This document shows, piece after piece, positions 1 to 8,061 of a stretch of 30,578 bases of DNA. The stretch covers positions 1-30,578 of the forward strand of contig JAUWZM010000027.1 in NCBI GenBank assembly GCA_030615365.1, in the 5' to 3' direction. The position numbers were made by a program, and so were the translations under genes. Below the pieces are notes generated by a model. The model was not told where the DNA came from and did not search any database. It saw only the letters and a list, made by a program, of their open reading frames with translations. Every line of letters begins with the position of its first letter. Positions within the stretch are counted from its first letter, which is position 1. The DNA is from Candidatus Aerophobota bacterium. Its GTDB lineage: Bacteria; Aerophobota; Aerophobia; Aerophobales; B3-G15.

Positions 1-177
1 CATTACCATAACCATACCCTGATAAATGATCATCCGGAACATCATACATAGAGATTTGAAATTGATATAAAATTAATGTTTAATAAGATGGGGTTTTGCT
101 GAAGAGCTGTGATGCCACAAATTGAGGCAAGACAATAAAAAGAAGGCTATGGGGAGAATAGGCCAACAGAAGGTAAA
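1..177. other. Left edge, no supported gene
   Basis: Downstream flank of the flavoprotein gene. A minus-strand reading frame beginning MYDVPDDHLSG could start near 52 and run off the left edge, but it is only about 16 codons long and no clear SD is visible. Otherwise the stretch is AT-rich and unremarkable. Confidence 0.3.
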
Positions 178-750
178 CTAAGAATGTAGCTTCTTAGCTA
201 ACCAGACCATATTTTCGGCCAGCTTTTGCATGGTTCTCATTCCCTCTTCATCCTTAGCTACCTCGCCTTTTCCCCTTCCAAAAGCAATGGTCCAGTAGTG
301 AGGAGAGGGAACGATAATGATACCCAGAACAGAAAAAAAGAAATTAAGCTGAGCCAGAGTGAAATTTTGACCCGCCCGCCGAGCTACCACCACTCCTGCT
401 CCTATTTTTCTTTCAAAGCGGCTCTTTACCGGTATGGCCGTGTAGGCCACTCTGTCCATAAAGGATTTCATCTGGGGAGTGGCTGATCCCACATAGACTG
501 GAGTGGCTAAAATTATCCCTTCTGCGGTTAGGACCTTTTCAAAAATGGTGGGAAAGTCATCGTTGATATGGCACTTGCCCAGGTGTTGGCGACAGTATTT
601 ACAGGCATCACAGGGCTTGAGCTCTAAGTCTCGCAGAAAAATAGTTTCAGTTTTCAGGTTGTTTTTTTCAATAATTCTAACCATTTCGTGGAGGAGAAAG
701 TCAGTATTCCCTCCTTTTCGTGGACTTCCATTTACTGCTATGATCTTCAT
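178..750 (-). CDS. Iron-sulfur flavoprotein (NADPH-dependent FMN reductase family)
   Basis: About 190 aa flavodoxin-fold protein of the NADPH-dependent FMN reductase/iron-sulfur flavoprotein family; these move electrons through FMN and a 4Fe-4S cluster in the cytoplasm of anaerobes. The N-terminus MKIIAVNGSPRKGGNT is the phosphate-binding loop for FMN. The compact cysteine motif CDACKYCRQHLGKC (C-x2-C-x2-C-x5-C) is the cluster-binding signature of the family. TPVYVGSATPQMKSFMDR is the second flavin loop. The start at 750 is chosen over an in-frame start at 825 because it has a strong SD (GGAGGGAGGA) and gives the canonical N-terminus. It begins one base after the stop of the upstream URO-D gene, so the two are probably co-transcribed. 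The electron donor and acceptor cannot be inferred. Confidence 0.88.
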   Translation of the reverse strand: MKIIAVNGSPRKGGNTDFLLHEMVRIIEKNNLKTETIFLRDLELKPCDACKYCRQHLGKCHINDDFPTIFEKVLTAEGIILATPVYVGSATPQMKSFMDRVAYTAIPVKSRFERKIGAGVVVARRAGQNFTLAQLNFFFSVLGIIIVPSPHYWTIAFGRGKGEVAKDEEGMRTMQKLAENMVWLAKKLHS

Positions 751-751
751 T

Positions 752-1918
752 TCATCCTCCCTCCTTAATGGATTTGCCAATTGGTTGATTATCAACTGGG
801 TATTTGTCATATTTTTCAACGGCATTCCACATAGTGAAGATATTTTCTAAAGGGACATCGGGTTGAATAACGTGAGCAGGAGAAAAGACGTATCCTCCCC
901 CCGGAGCATATATTTCAATTATCCTTTTAACTTCCGCATCAACTTCTTCCGGAGTTCCATACGGTAGGATATGTTGAACATCCAAACCGCCCCATAACAC
1001 AATTTTTCCACCGAAATCTTTTTTTAGCTTTTCAGCCTTCATGCCTTTTGCCCGAGGTTGTAAAGATTCAATAATATCTAATCCAATTTCGATCCAATCA
1101 GGTATAAGCTCTGAAACCCCACCACAGCTATGCAGATAAATTTTAGCGTCGGTCAAATTATGAATATGATCCCATACTTCTTTATGTCGGGGTTTAAAGT
1201 ATTTTCTGTACATTTCAGGTGACAACTGAAGACCGGTCTGCATGCCGTAATCATCAGCGTATTCTACAACCTGAATATATTCCCCAATTTCATTCAAGGC
1301 TACACGATAAAAATCTTTTTGTATCTGGACTAATTTATCAAGAAAAACATTTACAAAATCTTCTTCCAGCATAAGATCTCCCATAAATCGTTCCATACCT
1401 CTCATTCTCTGAGCTAGTTCAAGCAGACCATTCACAGGGCATTCAAGCTTTAAAACAAAATCAGTTTCTTCATAAAGAGCTCTTACTTCGTCTTTCAACC
1501 CCCTAACCCTCCCTGGATCAAAAGGATTAGGCCACCATTTTGAACTGGCAACATCTTCTATAGTAGCCTCCTTCAATGGAAAATCCCAAAATTCATTATA
1601 GAAAGCAGCTTCTCTCATAATAAAACCAAAATCAGAAACTTGGAAAACACCTTTGGATATGGGCGTTATCTTCAAATCATCAGGAGGATTAAGTAATACT
1701 GTTCTGGTATCGATGGGAAAATTTTTCCATATTCTTTCATCCATAGTATCACACATACCCACGATGTTTGCCCGATAGTCTGGATTTTCTATTTTAAAAT
1801 GCTTTGCAAGTTCTTCAAATTTTTGTTTCATAATTCCACAATGAGTCGAGCAATCAACCGGAACCCTCTCTGACTCTTCAAAGTTCATAGCTTTCATAAA
1901 GTTCTGCCTTCTATCCAT
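752..1918 (-). CDS. Uroporphyrinogen decarboxylase-fold protein, MtaA/CmuA-like methyltransferase candidate (1)
   Basis: A 388 aa (beta/alpha)8 protein of the URO-D superfamily. In anaerobes most such proteins outside haem operons are corrinoid-dependent methyltransferases (MtaA/MtbA/CmuA-like) rather than true HemE. The start MDRRQNFMKAMNFEESERVPVD is typical of the family. The motif IYLHSCGGVSELIPDW near residue 260 supplies the H-x-C used for zinc in methyltransferase members. GGLDVQHILPYGTPEEV and APGGGYVFSPAHVIQPDVP are the usual C-terminal blocks. No haem biosynthesis gene is nearby. No corrinoid protein is visible, although one could lie off the left edge. It overlaps the upstream paralogue by 8 bases, which implies translational coupling. 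The substrate is unknown. Confidence 0.85.
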   Translation of the reverse strand: MDRRQNFMKAMNFEESERVPVDCSTHCGIMKQKFEELAKHFKIENPDYRANIVGMCDTMDERIWKNFPIDTRTVLLNPPDDLKITPISKGVFQVSDFGFIMREAAFYNEFWDFPLKEATIEDVASSKWWPNPFDPGRVRGLKDEVRALYEETDFVLKLECPVNGLLELAQRMRGMERFMGDLMLEEDFVNVFLDKLVQIQKDFYRVALNEIGEYIQVVEYADDYGMQTGLQLSPEMYRKYFKPRHKEVWDHIHNLTDAKIYLHSCGGVSELIPDWIEIGLDIIESLQPRAKGMKAEKLKKDFGGKIVLWGGLDVQHILPYGTPEEVDAEVKRIIEIYAPGGGYVFSPAHVIQPDVPLENIFTMWNAVEKYDKYPVDNQPIGKSIKEGG

Positions 1919-3035
1919 CTTTTTTGTTCCCCTTTTCTTTCTTATTTAGCTTATCGTATATTCCGTACTTATGAGCAGTTTTAACCATAGCTATATAGTT
2001 TTCCGGTTTGCAAGCAGGGTGGATTGAATTGGAGGAGGTAATAATATAACCACCCCCTGGTGATGCTTTCTCAATCGTTTCCCTGACAGCTTGTTCTACT
2101 TCTTCTTCTGTTCCAAAAGGAAGCAAGTCACGGCAGTCAATATTTCCCAGGATACACATTCTCCCGGCCAGATACTCTTTTACTTCTCCAATATCCATAC
2201 ATTGGGGTTGAATAGGATGTATGCCGTCAAAACCGACTTCTAAAAAGTCATCCAGAATGGGCCATAAATTCCCGTCAGAATGCTTCACCACTTTTAAGTT
2301 TTTCTGATGAGCATAATCCACTATTTCTTTATGATAAGGTTTAATATACTCCCGATGATGTTCAGGAGAAACGAAGGTAGTCTCTTCACCTGCCAGATCA
2401 CCCGACATAAACACAGCATCGATTCCCATTTTACTTGCTATATCCATAACAGCCATATCAAAATCTGTAGCAATGCGAGCTAAATTATGAACCAGTTGTG
2501 GATTAAGTACGTAGTCCATTAACAGATGCTGCATGCCTCCTCGCAAGCGCCAACTCACCTTGAAAGGATCCATAATAGTCAAAAAATGGGCTTTATCCTT
2601 TCCTACTTTATCGATCATATACTGGACCTGGGTAAAATCATCAGGCTTAAGCCTGGATACCATGTCGAAACCTTTAATATCCGAGGCATCCTTGATGATT
2701 CCCTCCACAGGGACAGGCTCGCCATGTTCACTAAGGGAATAAAGTGTGCCGTATTTATCCCGGGCATAGTTCTCGCCAATGCACTTTAGACCCGTTGAGA
2801 AATTAGAGCAGAAAGCATCTAATTTCAGTTCCTCGATCAGAAAACAGTGAAGATCCAGAATTTCCAGTCGTTCCTCGCCGTATCTATCTTTCATAGCTTT
2901 TACTTTTACCATTTCAGGCCTTAAGACTTTGACTAAATTGACTATGCTTGACTCATTAATGTAAAGCTCAAAAATAGGCACTTTATCGGGCTGTTTGTTG
3001 CTCAAGGCGGTTAGAATTCTTTGCTTGGAGTTCAT
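1911..3035 (-). CDS. Uroporphyrinogen decarboxylase-fold protein (2), variant metal motif
   Basis: A 374 aa URO-D superfamily protein and first gene of a three-gene minus-strand unit. It starts MNSKQRILTALSNKQPDKVP with SD GAAAGG 7 bases upstream. The position equivalent to the H-x-C of its neighbour reads VVKHSDGNLWPI, so the cysteine is replaced by aspartate. A cysteine follows in CILGNIDCRDLLPFG. The C-terminal glycine-rich block SPGGGYIITSSNSIHP is intact. The loss of H-x-C suggests different metal use from the downstream paralogue, perhaps a partner subunit or another substrate. Two divergent URO-D proteins in tandem are common in anaerobic methyl-transfer or O-demethylation loci, but that role is inferred here. 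Confidence 0.85.
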   Translation of the reverse strand: MNSKQRILTALSNKQPDKVPIFELYINESSIVNLVKVLRPEMVKVKAMKDRYGEERLEILDLHCFLIEELKLDAFCSNFSTGLKCIGENYARDKYGTLYSLSEHGEPVPVEGIIKDASDIKGFDMVSRLKPDDFTQVQYMIDKVGKDKAHFLTIMDPFKVSWRLRGGMQHLLMDYVLNPQLVHNLARIATDFDMAVMDIASKMGIDAVFMSGDLAGEETTFVSPEHHREYIKPYHKEIVDYAHQKNLKVVKHSDGNLWPILDDFLEVGFDGIHPIQPQCMDIGEVKEYLAGRMCILGNIDCRDLLPFGTEEEVEQAVRETIEKASPGGGYIITSSNSIHPACKPENYIAMVKTAHKYGIYDKLNKKEKGNKKDG

Positions 3036-3199
3036 GCATATACCTTTCTTTTCACATGGCTTATTTTTTCTCTTAAGTTTCTATCTGTCGCTACACGCTA
3101 TACTACCACCTTTTCCCGTTATGTCAACCTGAATTCGGCAATTCAGATAATAGTCACCAAACTTATCCTATGACATCACTCTGAGTCTAATTTTCGTAT

Positions 3200-3317
3200 A
3201 AGTAGCCGCAACCTTCAGGTTGCGTTGTTTTGCGCAGGTTAGTAGCACAGGCATCTTGCCTGTGTGGAACCTACGGCTACTTTCATAAAGGAAAAGTTTT
3301 GTAGAAAACTTTTCCTT
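3200..3317. repeat. Nested hairpin repeat element plus long perfect hairpin
   Basis: Outer arms AAGTAGCCG (3200-3208) and CGGCTACTT (3274-3282) enclose two hairpins: GCAACCT/AGGTTGC (3208-3214 with 3217-3223) and CACAGGCA/TGCCTGTG (3246-3253 with 3257-3264). It is followed by the tail TTCATAAAGGAAAA and a perfect 13-bp stem AAGGAAAAGTTTT / AAAACTTTTCCTT (3288-3300 with 3305-3317, loop GTAG). The same tail and design recur at 6757-6820. It lies between the divergent URO-D and PHP genes. Confidence 0.75.
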
Positions 3318-3610
3318 GCGGATAAGATTCTAAATGAACAGAGGGCAGTCCTTTTCGGTTAGATTTTACATGATTCAATTCGCGGTATTGACATTTGTTC
3401 TCACTTGTGTATTATAAATGACTTTCAGTATTTTCCAGATAAAACTAATTACTAAAAAGAGGTATCTATTTAGCCACAAATTTGCACGAATGAACACAGA
3501 TAAAAGCAAAGTTCAATGCAAAGATTCACTATACAAAAATTAAATACAGAGAAATTGTTCAAAAATTATTCGTGATAATTAGTAGCTGAGCGTACCGAAA
3601 AGAGAAAAAA
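3318..3610. other. Intergenic leader of the PHP-miaB-miaA-tyrS unit
   Basis: Gene-free. It contains the promoter at 3388-3415 and, at 3463-3502, a short dispersed repeat (TATCTATTTAGCCACAAAT followed by ACACAGAT). A related copy lies at 11420-11447, sharing the 13-mer TATCTATTTAGCC. No riboswitch was recognised. Confidence 0.5.
3388..3415 (+). promoter_or_regulatory. Sigma-A-type promoter for the PHP-miaB-miaA unit
   Basis: -35 TTGACA at 3388-3393, a 16-bp spacer and -10 TATTAT at 3410-3415. Transcription would start near 3422 and leave a 5' leader of about 190 bases that includes a dispersed repeat. Confidence 0.6.
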
Positions 3611-4468
3611 TTGTCCAAAATAGACCTTCATATTCACACTACTTACTCCGATGGGACATATTCTCCTCAAGAGGTTGTCCATGAGGCTAAAAAATTAGGT
3701 TTAATAGCCATATCCATCACTGACCACGATAGTGTAAATGGCTTGGATGAGGCTCTAAGGGCGGGTAGAAAATGGGGAGTGGAAATAGTTCCTGGGATAG
3801 AAATAGGCACAAACATAGACGAGGATGAAATTCATATCCTGGGCTATTATATAGATTGGAAAAAAGAAGAGCTTTTGTCTCAGTTAAAAATCTTTCAACA
3901 GGCCAGGATCAAAAGAAACAAAAAGTTGTTTAAAAGATTAAATGAGCTGGGAATAAAAGTCAATCACAGAGAAGCTGTGAGCTTGGCATCCGGGGGAGTT
4001 ATCAATCGACTTCATATTGCTCGCGTAATGATGATGAAAGAGTATGTATCCTCAATTGGAGAAGCTTTTGAAAACTGGCTAAATCCAGGGAAGCCAGCGT
4101 ATGTAAAAAGAATGGGCATATCTCCCTCTGAATCTATACAACTTCTCTTAAAAGCTAAAGGGATACCGGTTTTAGCTCATCCATATCTGTCAAAAAGAGA
4201 CGATTTTATTCCTGACTTAATTAAAGCTGGACTTGTAGGATTGGAAGTTTATCATGAATCTCACAATGCAGCAACTACCCAGCATTATTTAAAGTTAGCT
4301 AAATTTTACAATCTTGTAATTACCGGAGGCTCTGACTGCCATGGGAAAAATAAGAGTGAATTACTAATGGGAACAGTGGATATCCCCGAATATGTCTTAG
4401 ACAATTTAAAAGAAGCTCACAGAAAATTAATAGCTCACAGTTTGGTGAGCTCAAGCCCAGTTCGATGA
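3611..4468 (+). CDS. PHP-domain phosphoesterase (RNase AM / 3',5'-nucleoside bisphosphate phosphatase type)
   Basis: A 285 aa PHP-domain metal-dependent phosphoesterase in the cytoplasm. Metal-binding motifs are in canonical order: DLHIHTTYSDGTYSP at the N-terminus (H-x-H), ISITDHDSVNG, GIEIGTN, VLAHPYLS, and GGSDCHG near the C-terminus. Length and motifs match the YciV/RNase AM group, which removes phosphate from 3',5'-nucleoside bisphosphates or trims short RNA 5' ends. The start is TTG, preceded only by a weak purine-rich stretch. It overlaps the miaB start by 4 bases (ATGA), so it is likely translated with the tRNA-modification genes that follow, which fits an RNA-related role. Substrate is inferred from the family. 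Confidence 0.85.
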   Translation: MSKIDLHIHTTYSDGTYSPQEVVHEAKKLGLIAISITDHDSVNGLDEALRAGRKWGVEIVPGIEIGTNIDEDEIHILGYYIDWKKEELLSQLKIFQQARIKRNKKLFKRLNELGIKVNHREAVSLASGGVINRLHIARVMMMKEYVSSIGEAFENWLNPGKPAYVKRMGISPSESIQLLLKAKGIPVLAHPYLSKRDDFIPDLIKAGLVGLEVYHESHNAATTQHYLKLAKFYNLVITGGSDCHGKNKSELLMGTVDIPEYVLDNLKEAHRKLIAHSLVSSSPVR

Positions 4469-5796
4469 AATCAATGAATGCACCTAAGAAAGTCTATATC
4501 AAGACTTACGGGTGCCAGATGAATACGTATGATTCTGAAATGATAGCAGAACTCCTTCAGGAAGAAGGTTACCATCTTACCTCTGACCAAAGAGAAGCCG
4601 ACTTAATCCTTCTTAATACCTGCTATGTAAGAGAAAAAGTAAAACAAAAAGTGCTGAGCAAGCTTGGTGAGCTCAAAAAACAAAAGAGTGGTAATTCATC
4701 TCTTATCCTGGGAGTAGGTGGATGCCTTGTCCAGAGAAATCCTTCTCTCATTTTGGAAAAAGCTCCCTATGTAGATATTCTCTGGGGAACCCATAACCTG
4801 CATAGGATCGCTCACCTGGTAAAACTGGTAGAAAAAAATCACCGACAGGTGGTTGAAATAAAGGAAAATGGCGAAATACCGGAGGGAATGCCTGTAAAAA
4901 GAAATCGAAGGTTTAGCGCCTATGTTCCTATAATAAGGGGCTGCAACAACTTTTGTTCTTACTGTAACGTTCCCTATGTCAGGGGTAGAGAAAAAAGCAG
5001 AGCTCCCCGCTTCATCTTAAAAGAGATAGAAGATTTGGCAAAACAAGGCTTCAAAGAAATAACTCTGTTAGGGCAAAATGTTAATTCCTATGGGAATGAC
5101 CTTCCCGAGAAAATAGATTTTGCGGACCTTTTGTCTCAAGTTCATCTTGTAAAGGGAATATCCCGTATGCGATTTATCACTTCTCATCCGAAGGACTTAA
5201 GTGATGGGTTAATCCAAAAGATGACCGAACTCGATAAGGTCTGTGAGCATCTCCATCTTCCCTTTCAAGCAGGTTCGAATAAAATTTTAAAGAAAATGGG
5301 AAGGGGCTACACAAAAGAAATGTATGAGAATTTAGTAGCAAGGGTGCGAGAGGCTATTCCTGAGATAAGTATTACCACTGACATTATCGTAGGATTCCCT
5401 GGGGAAGAGAGAGAAGATTTTGAAGATACTCTCGATATGATAAGAAAAATAAGATTCGATGGAGCTTTTACTTTTGTTTATTCTCCTCTGCCTGGAACGA
5501 GGGCCTCTGAATTTAGCGATCAAGCGCCAAGGGAAATAAAACTAAAAAGGCTTGGTAGGCTCATTGATATTCAAAAGAGAATAACCCAAGAAAAGAACCA
5601 ATGCGCAGTAGGGAGAAAATTTGAAGTGCTGGTTGAGGGAATATCGGTTAAAAATCCCGAAGAACTTCAGGGAAGAACTCGCCAAAACAAAATAATTGTA
5701 TTTCAAGGAGAAAAAAATCTCATAGGCGAGCTGATAAATGTAAAAGTTCTTACAGCAGGATGCTGGGCTCTGCGAGGAGAGAGAATAACTTGTTGA
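4465..5796 (+). CDS. miaB: tRNA-2-methylthio-N6-dimethylallyladenosine synthase
   Basis: A 443 aa radical SAM methylthiotransferase that converts i6A37 to ms2i6A37 in tRNAs reading UNN codons. The N-terminal UPF0004 domain carries its three cluster cysteines in KTYGCQMN (C17), LLNTCYVRE and GVGGCLVQR. The radical SAM cluster motif is RGCNNFCSYCNVPYVRGREKSR (C-x3-C-x2-C), and the C-terminal stretch of about 70 residues fits a TRAM domain. RGREKSR with the spacing seen favours MiaB over RimO or MtaB, as does the adjacent miaA, whose product is its substrate. The start overlaps the PHP stop by ATGA; a second ATG three codons in is an alternative. The stop overlaps the miaA TTG by 4 bases. Confidence 0.95.
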   Translation: MKSMNAPKKVYIKTYGCQMNTYDSEMIAELLQEEGYHLTSDQREADLILLNTCYVREKVKQKVLSKLGELKKQKSGNSSLILGVGGCLVQRNPSLILEKAPYVDILWGTHNLHRIAHLVKLVEKNHRQVVEIKENGEIPEGMPVKRNRRFSAYVPIIRGCNNFCSYCNVPYVRGREKSRAPRFILKEIEDLAKQGFKEITLLGQNVNSYGNDLPEKIDFADLLSQVHLVKGISRMRFITSHPKDLSDGLIQKMTELDKVCEHLHLPFQAGSNKILKKMGRGYTKEMYENLVARVREAIPEISITTDIIVGFPGEEREDFEDTLDMIRKIRFDGAFTFVYSPLPGTRASEFSDQAPREIKLKRLGRLIDIQKRITQEKNQCAVGRKFEVLVEGISVKNPEELQGRTRQNKIIVFQGEKNLIGELINVKVLTAGCWALRGERITC

Positions 5797-6755
5797 AAGC
5801 TCTTTTAGTAATCGTAGGGCCGACTGGGACAGGTAAAAGCAGGGTTGCCCTGTCTTTGTTGAAAAAGGTGAGAGGGGAGATAATTTCTGCAGATTCCCGT
5901 CAAATATACCGAAAAATGGATATAGGGACAGATAAGGTCTCCAAAAAAATAAGGGAAATATTTCCTCATCATCTTATTGATATAGTGAATCCTGACCAGA
6001 TTTTTAATGCTGCTCAATTTGGAAAAATCTCCAGGTTAATTATTGAAAAACTGCAAAATGAAGATACACTTCCCCTTTTGGTAGGGGGAAGTGGGCTTTA
6101 TGTAAAATCAGCAATTGATGGAATATTTATAGGTCCTGGGGCAAACTGGCAACTGAGAAAAGAGTTGAAAGCTAAAATTAGGGTTAAGGGGAGTGAATTT
6201 TTACACGGAATGCTAAAAAAAGTTGATAGGGTAAGTGCCTCACGTATTTATCCCCAGGATGAAAGGAGAATAATTCGAGCCTTAGAGGTATACAACGCTA
6301 CAGGAAAACCCATCTCTTACTATCAAAAACAGACTCCATCTATTTTAACTGACACAGCAATGATAGGTTTAATGTGGGAAAGAGCCGCTCTTTATCGAAT
6401 TATTGAACAAAGAGTGGATGAAATGTTAGAAAGAGGATTGATAGAAGAAGTGAAGGGTTTATTAGAAAAAGGGTATGGAGAAAACCTTCCCTCTATGCAA
6501 GGTATTGGATACCGACAAATTTTGGGATACTTGAGGGGTGAGTATTCCCTGGAGGAAGCTGTGAGACTGATGAAACGGGATACCCGAAGACTTGCCAAGC
6601 GTCAGCTCAACTGGTTTAAAAGAGATGGCCGAATAATCTGGATTCAAAGGGAACAGTATCCCTCTGATGAGGATGTTTCCAATAAAATACTGGAGATTCT
6701 CTTAAAAAAATTACCCCAGGTAGCGCAGGTCACAAGATTTGCCGATATCATGTAA
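5793..6755 (+). CDS. miaA: tRNA dimethylallyltransferase
   Basis: About 320 aa. It transfers dimethylallyl to A37 of tRNA, making the substrate for MiaB encoded just upstream. The P-loop LLVIVGPTGTGKS is near residue 10, SADSRQIYR holds the catalytic Asp and DSxQ motif, GGSGLYVKS and DERRIIRALEVYNATGKPIS follow, and the C-terminal KRDTRRLAKRQLNWFKRD is the tRNA-binding end. I choose TTG at 5793 because it forms a TTGA start/stop overlap with miaB, leaves SD GAGGAGAGAG at 5774-5783, and yields MKALLVIVGPTG. TTG at 5790 and ATG at 5760 are possible but less canonical. Confidence 0.94.
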   Translation: MKALLVIVGPTGTGKSRVALSLLKKVRGEIISADSRQIYRKMDIGTDKVSKKIREIFPHHLIDIVNPDQIFNAAQFGKISRLIIEKLQNEDTLPLLVGGSGLYVKSAIDGIFIGPGANWQLRKELKAKIRVKGSEFLHGMLKKVDRVSASRIYPQDERRIIRALEVYNATGKPISYYQKQTPSILTDTAMIGLMWERAALYRIIEQRVDEMLERGLIEEVKGLLEKGYGENLPSMQGIGYRQILGYLRGEYSLEEAVRLMKRDTRRLAKRQLNWFKRDGRIIWIQREQYPSDEDVSNKILEILLKKLPQVAQVTRFADIM

Positions 6756-6756
6756 C

Positions 6757-6820
6757 TCAGGCCTTTAGGCCTGATGAATATAGGCAGACCTGAAGGTCTG
6801 CACTATATTCATAAAGGAAA
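6757..6820. repeat. Double hairpin repeat between miaA and tyrS
   Basis: First hairpin: TCAGGCCT/AGGCCTGA at 6757-6764 and 6767-6774. Second hairpin: GCAGACCT/AGGTCTGC at 6784-6791 and 6794-6801, enclosed by 10-bp arms ATGAATATAG (6774-6783) and CTATATTCAT (6803-6812). The tail TTCATAAAGGAAAA matches the tail of the element at 3200-3296 and supplies the AAAGGA SD of tyrS. It could attenuate or stabilise the miaA-tyrS transcript. Confidence 0.8.
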
Positions 6821-6825
6821 ATAAA

Positions 6826-8043
6826 ATGGAACCAAGGGAGCAAATTCGTTTAATTAAAGAAAATACAGCCGATATTGTTCAAGAAGAAGAACTTTTGGAA
6901 AGAATAAAAAAGAAGGGCTGTCTAAGAGTTAAATTTGGAGTAGACCCCACCACTTCTGATATTCATCTCGGTCATTCAGTAAATCTTTTCAAATTAAGGT
7001 GTTTCCAGGAGTTAGGTCATGAAGTGATACTTCTCATAGGCGATTTCACAGCTCGGATAGGGGATCCCAGCGGGAGAACTAAAACCAGAAAACCTCTTTC
7101 TGTCAAGCAAATTGAGAGTAACGCTGAAACTTACAAAGAGCAAGCCTTTAAAATTCTTGACCCTCACAAAACCAAAATTGATTATAATTCTCGGTGGCTT
7201 GGAAAAATGGATTTTTCTCAAGTGCTCACACTCTCCTCTCATTACACTGTAGCCAGAATGCTGGAAAGAGATGATTTTCACCTGAGGTATAAAAATAACT
7301 ATCCTATTGGACTGCATGAATTCTTATATCCCTTAATGCAGGCATATGATTCTGTAGCCTTGAAGTGCGATGTGGAGATGGGGGGAACTGATCAGAAATT
7401 CAACCTTCTTTTAGGTAGGCAAATACAAAAAGTTTATGGACAACCTCCTCAAATAATAATTACTATGCCTATCCTGGAAGGGATGGATGGAAAGGAAAAG
7501 ATGAGCAAATCTCTGGGCAACTATATAGGTATTACCGAACCTCCCCAGCAGATTTATGGAAAAATAATGTCCATTCCCGATGAGCTGATCTTTAAATATT
7601 TTCGTTTGCTCACCCCCATGGATGAGAATGAGATAAAGAAAAAAGAGCAAAATCTAAAAGAAGGGAAACTTCATCCTATGGAATTAAAGGAAACTTTAGC
7701 AGGAACTACAGTATCTTTTTATTATGATGAGAAAGTTGCCGAAGAGGAAGCTTTAAAATTTGATAATATATTCAAAAAAGGTGAGGTTCCTTCTAATATA
7801 CCCTGTTATTATCTTAAGAGAGAAGAACTATCCGGGGATAAGATCTGGATAGTGAAGCTTCTTCAACTGACCGATTTGGCAAAAAGCAGATCTGACGCAC
7901 GAAGGTTGATTCAACAAGGTGGGGTCAAATTAGATGAAGAAAGAATAGATAACGTTAATTTAAAAATAAATCTGGACGATGAACACATCCTGCAGGTGGG
8001 AAGAAGAAAATTTATAAGAGTTTCAAAGAAAAAGCAGACCTAA
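6826..8043 (+). CDS. tyrS: Tyrosyl-tRNA synthetase
   Basis: A 405 aa class I aminoacyl-tRNA synthetase that charges tRNA-Tyr. The HIGH-type motif is HLGH at residues 47-50 (FGVDPTTSDIHLGHSVN), the GGTDQKFN block lies in the tyrosine pocket region, and the KMSKS loop is at residues 225-229 (GKEKMSKSLGNY). The C-terminal 60 residues (LAKSRSDARRLIQQGGVKLD) form an S4 RNA-binding domain. FGVDPT and HLGH point to the TyrS2/TyrZ subtype rather than the Bacillus TyrS1 type. The SD AAAGGA is contributed by the tail of the hairpin repeat upstream. The stop TAA lies in a palindrome and overlaps the convergent ribD stop by 4 bases. Confidence 0.95.
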   Translation: MEPREQIRLIKENTADIVQEEELLERIKKKGCLRVKFGVDPTTSDIHLGHSVNLFKLRCFQELGHEVILLIGDFTARIGDPSGRTKTRKPLSVKQIESNAETYKEQAFKILDPHKTKIDYNSRWLGKMDFSQVLTLSSHYTVARMLERDDFHLRYKNNYPIGLHEFLYPLMQAYDSVALKCDVEMGGTDQKFNLLLGRQIQKVYGQPPQIIITMPILEGMDGKEKMSKSLGNYIGITEPPQQIYGKIMSIPDELIFKYFRLLTPMDENEIKKKEQNLKEGKLHPMELKETLAGTTVSFYYDEKVAEEEALKFDNIFKKGEVPSNIPCYYLKREELSGDKIWIVKLLQLTDLAKSRSDARRLIQQGGVKLDEERIDNVNLKINLDDEHILQVGRRKFIRVSKKKQT

Positions 8044-8061
8044 AGGTCTGCACTACTTTTT
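8034..8061. terminator. Bidirectional hairpin shared by the tyrS and ribD 3' ends
   Basis: GCAGACCT (8034-8041), AA, AGGTCTGC (8044-8051), then ACTAC and five Ts. The core equals the 6784-6801 hairpin except for the central two bases. Both stop codons, TAA of tyrS (8041-8043) and TAG of ribD (8042-8040), fall in its centre. Confidence 0.65.

Noticed and set aside
226..486. Plus-strand ORF of 86 codons
   Set aside because: Lies antisense to the clear iron-sulfur flavoprotein and has no SD or protein-like features.
3288..3317. Rho-independent terminator for the URO-D or PHP genes
   Set aside because: The stem is AT-rich and no T-run follows beyond the arm; it lies 5' of both genes, so it is better treated as part of a repeat.
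5760..5792. MiaA start at ATG 5760
   Set aside because: Would add non-conserved residues; TTG 5793 gives the canonical N-terminus and a TTGA overlap with the miaB stop.
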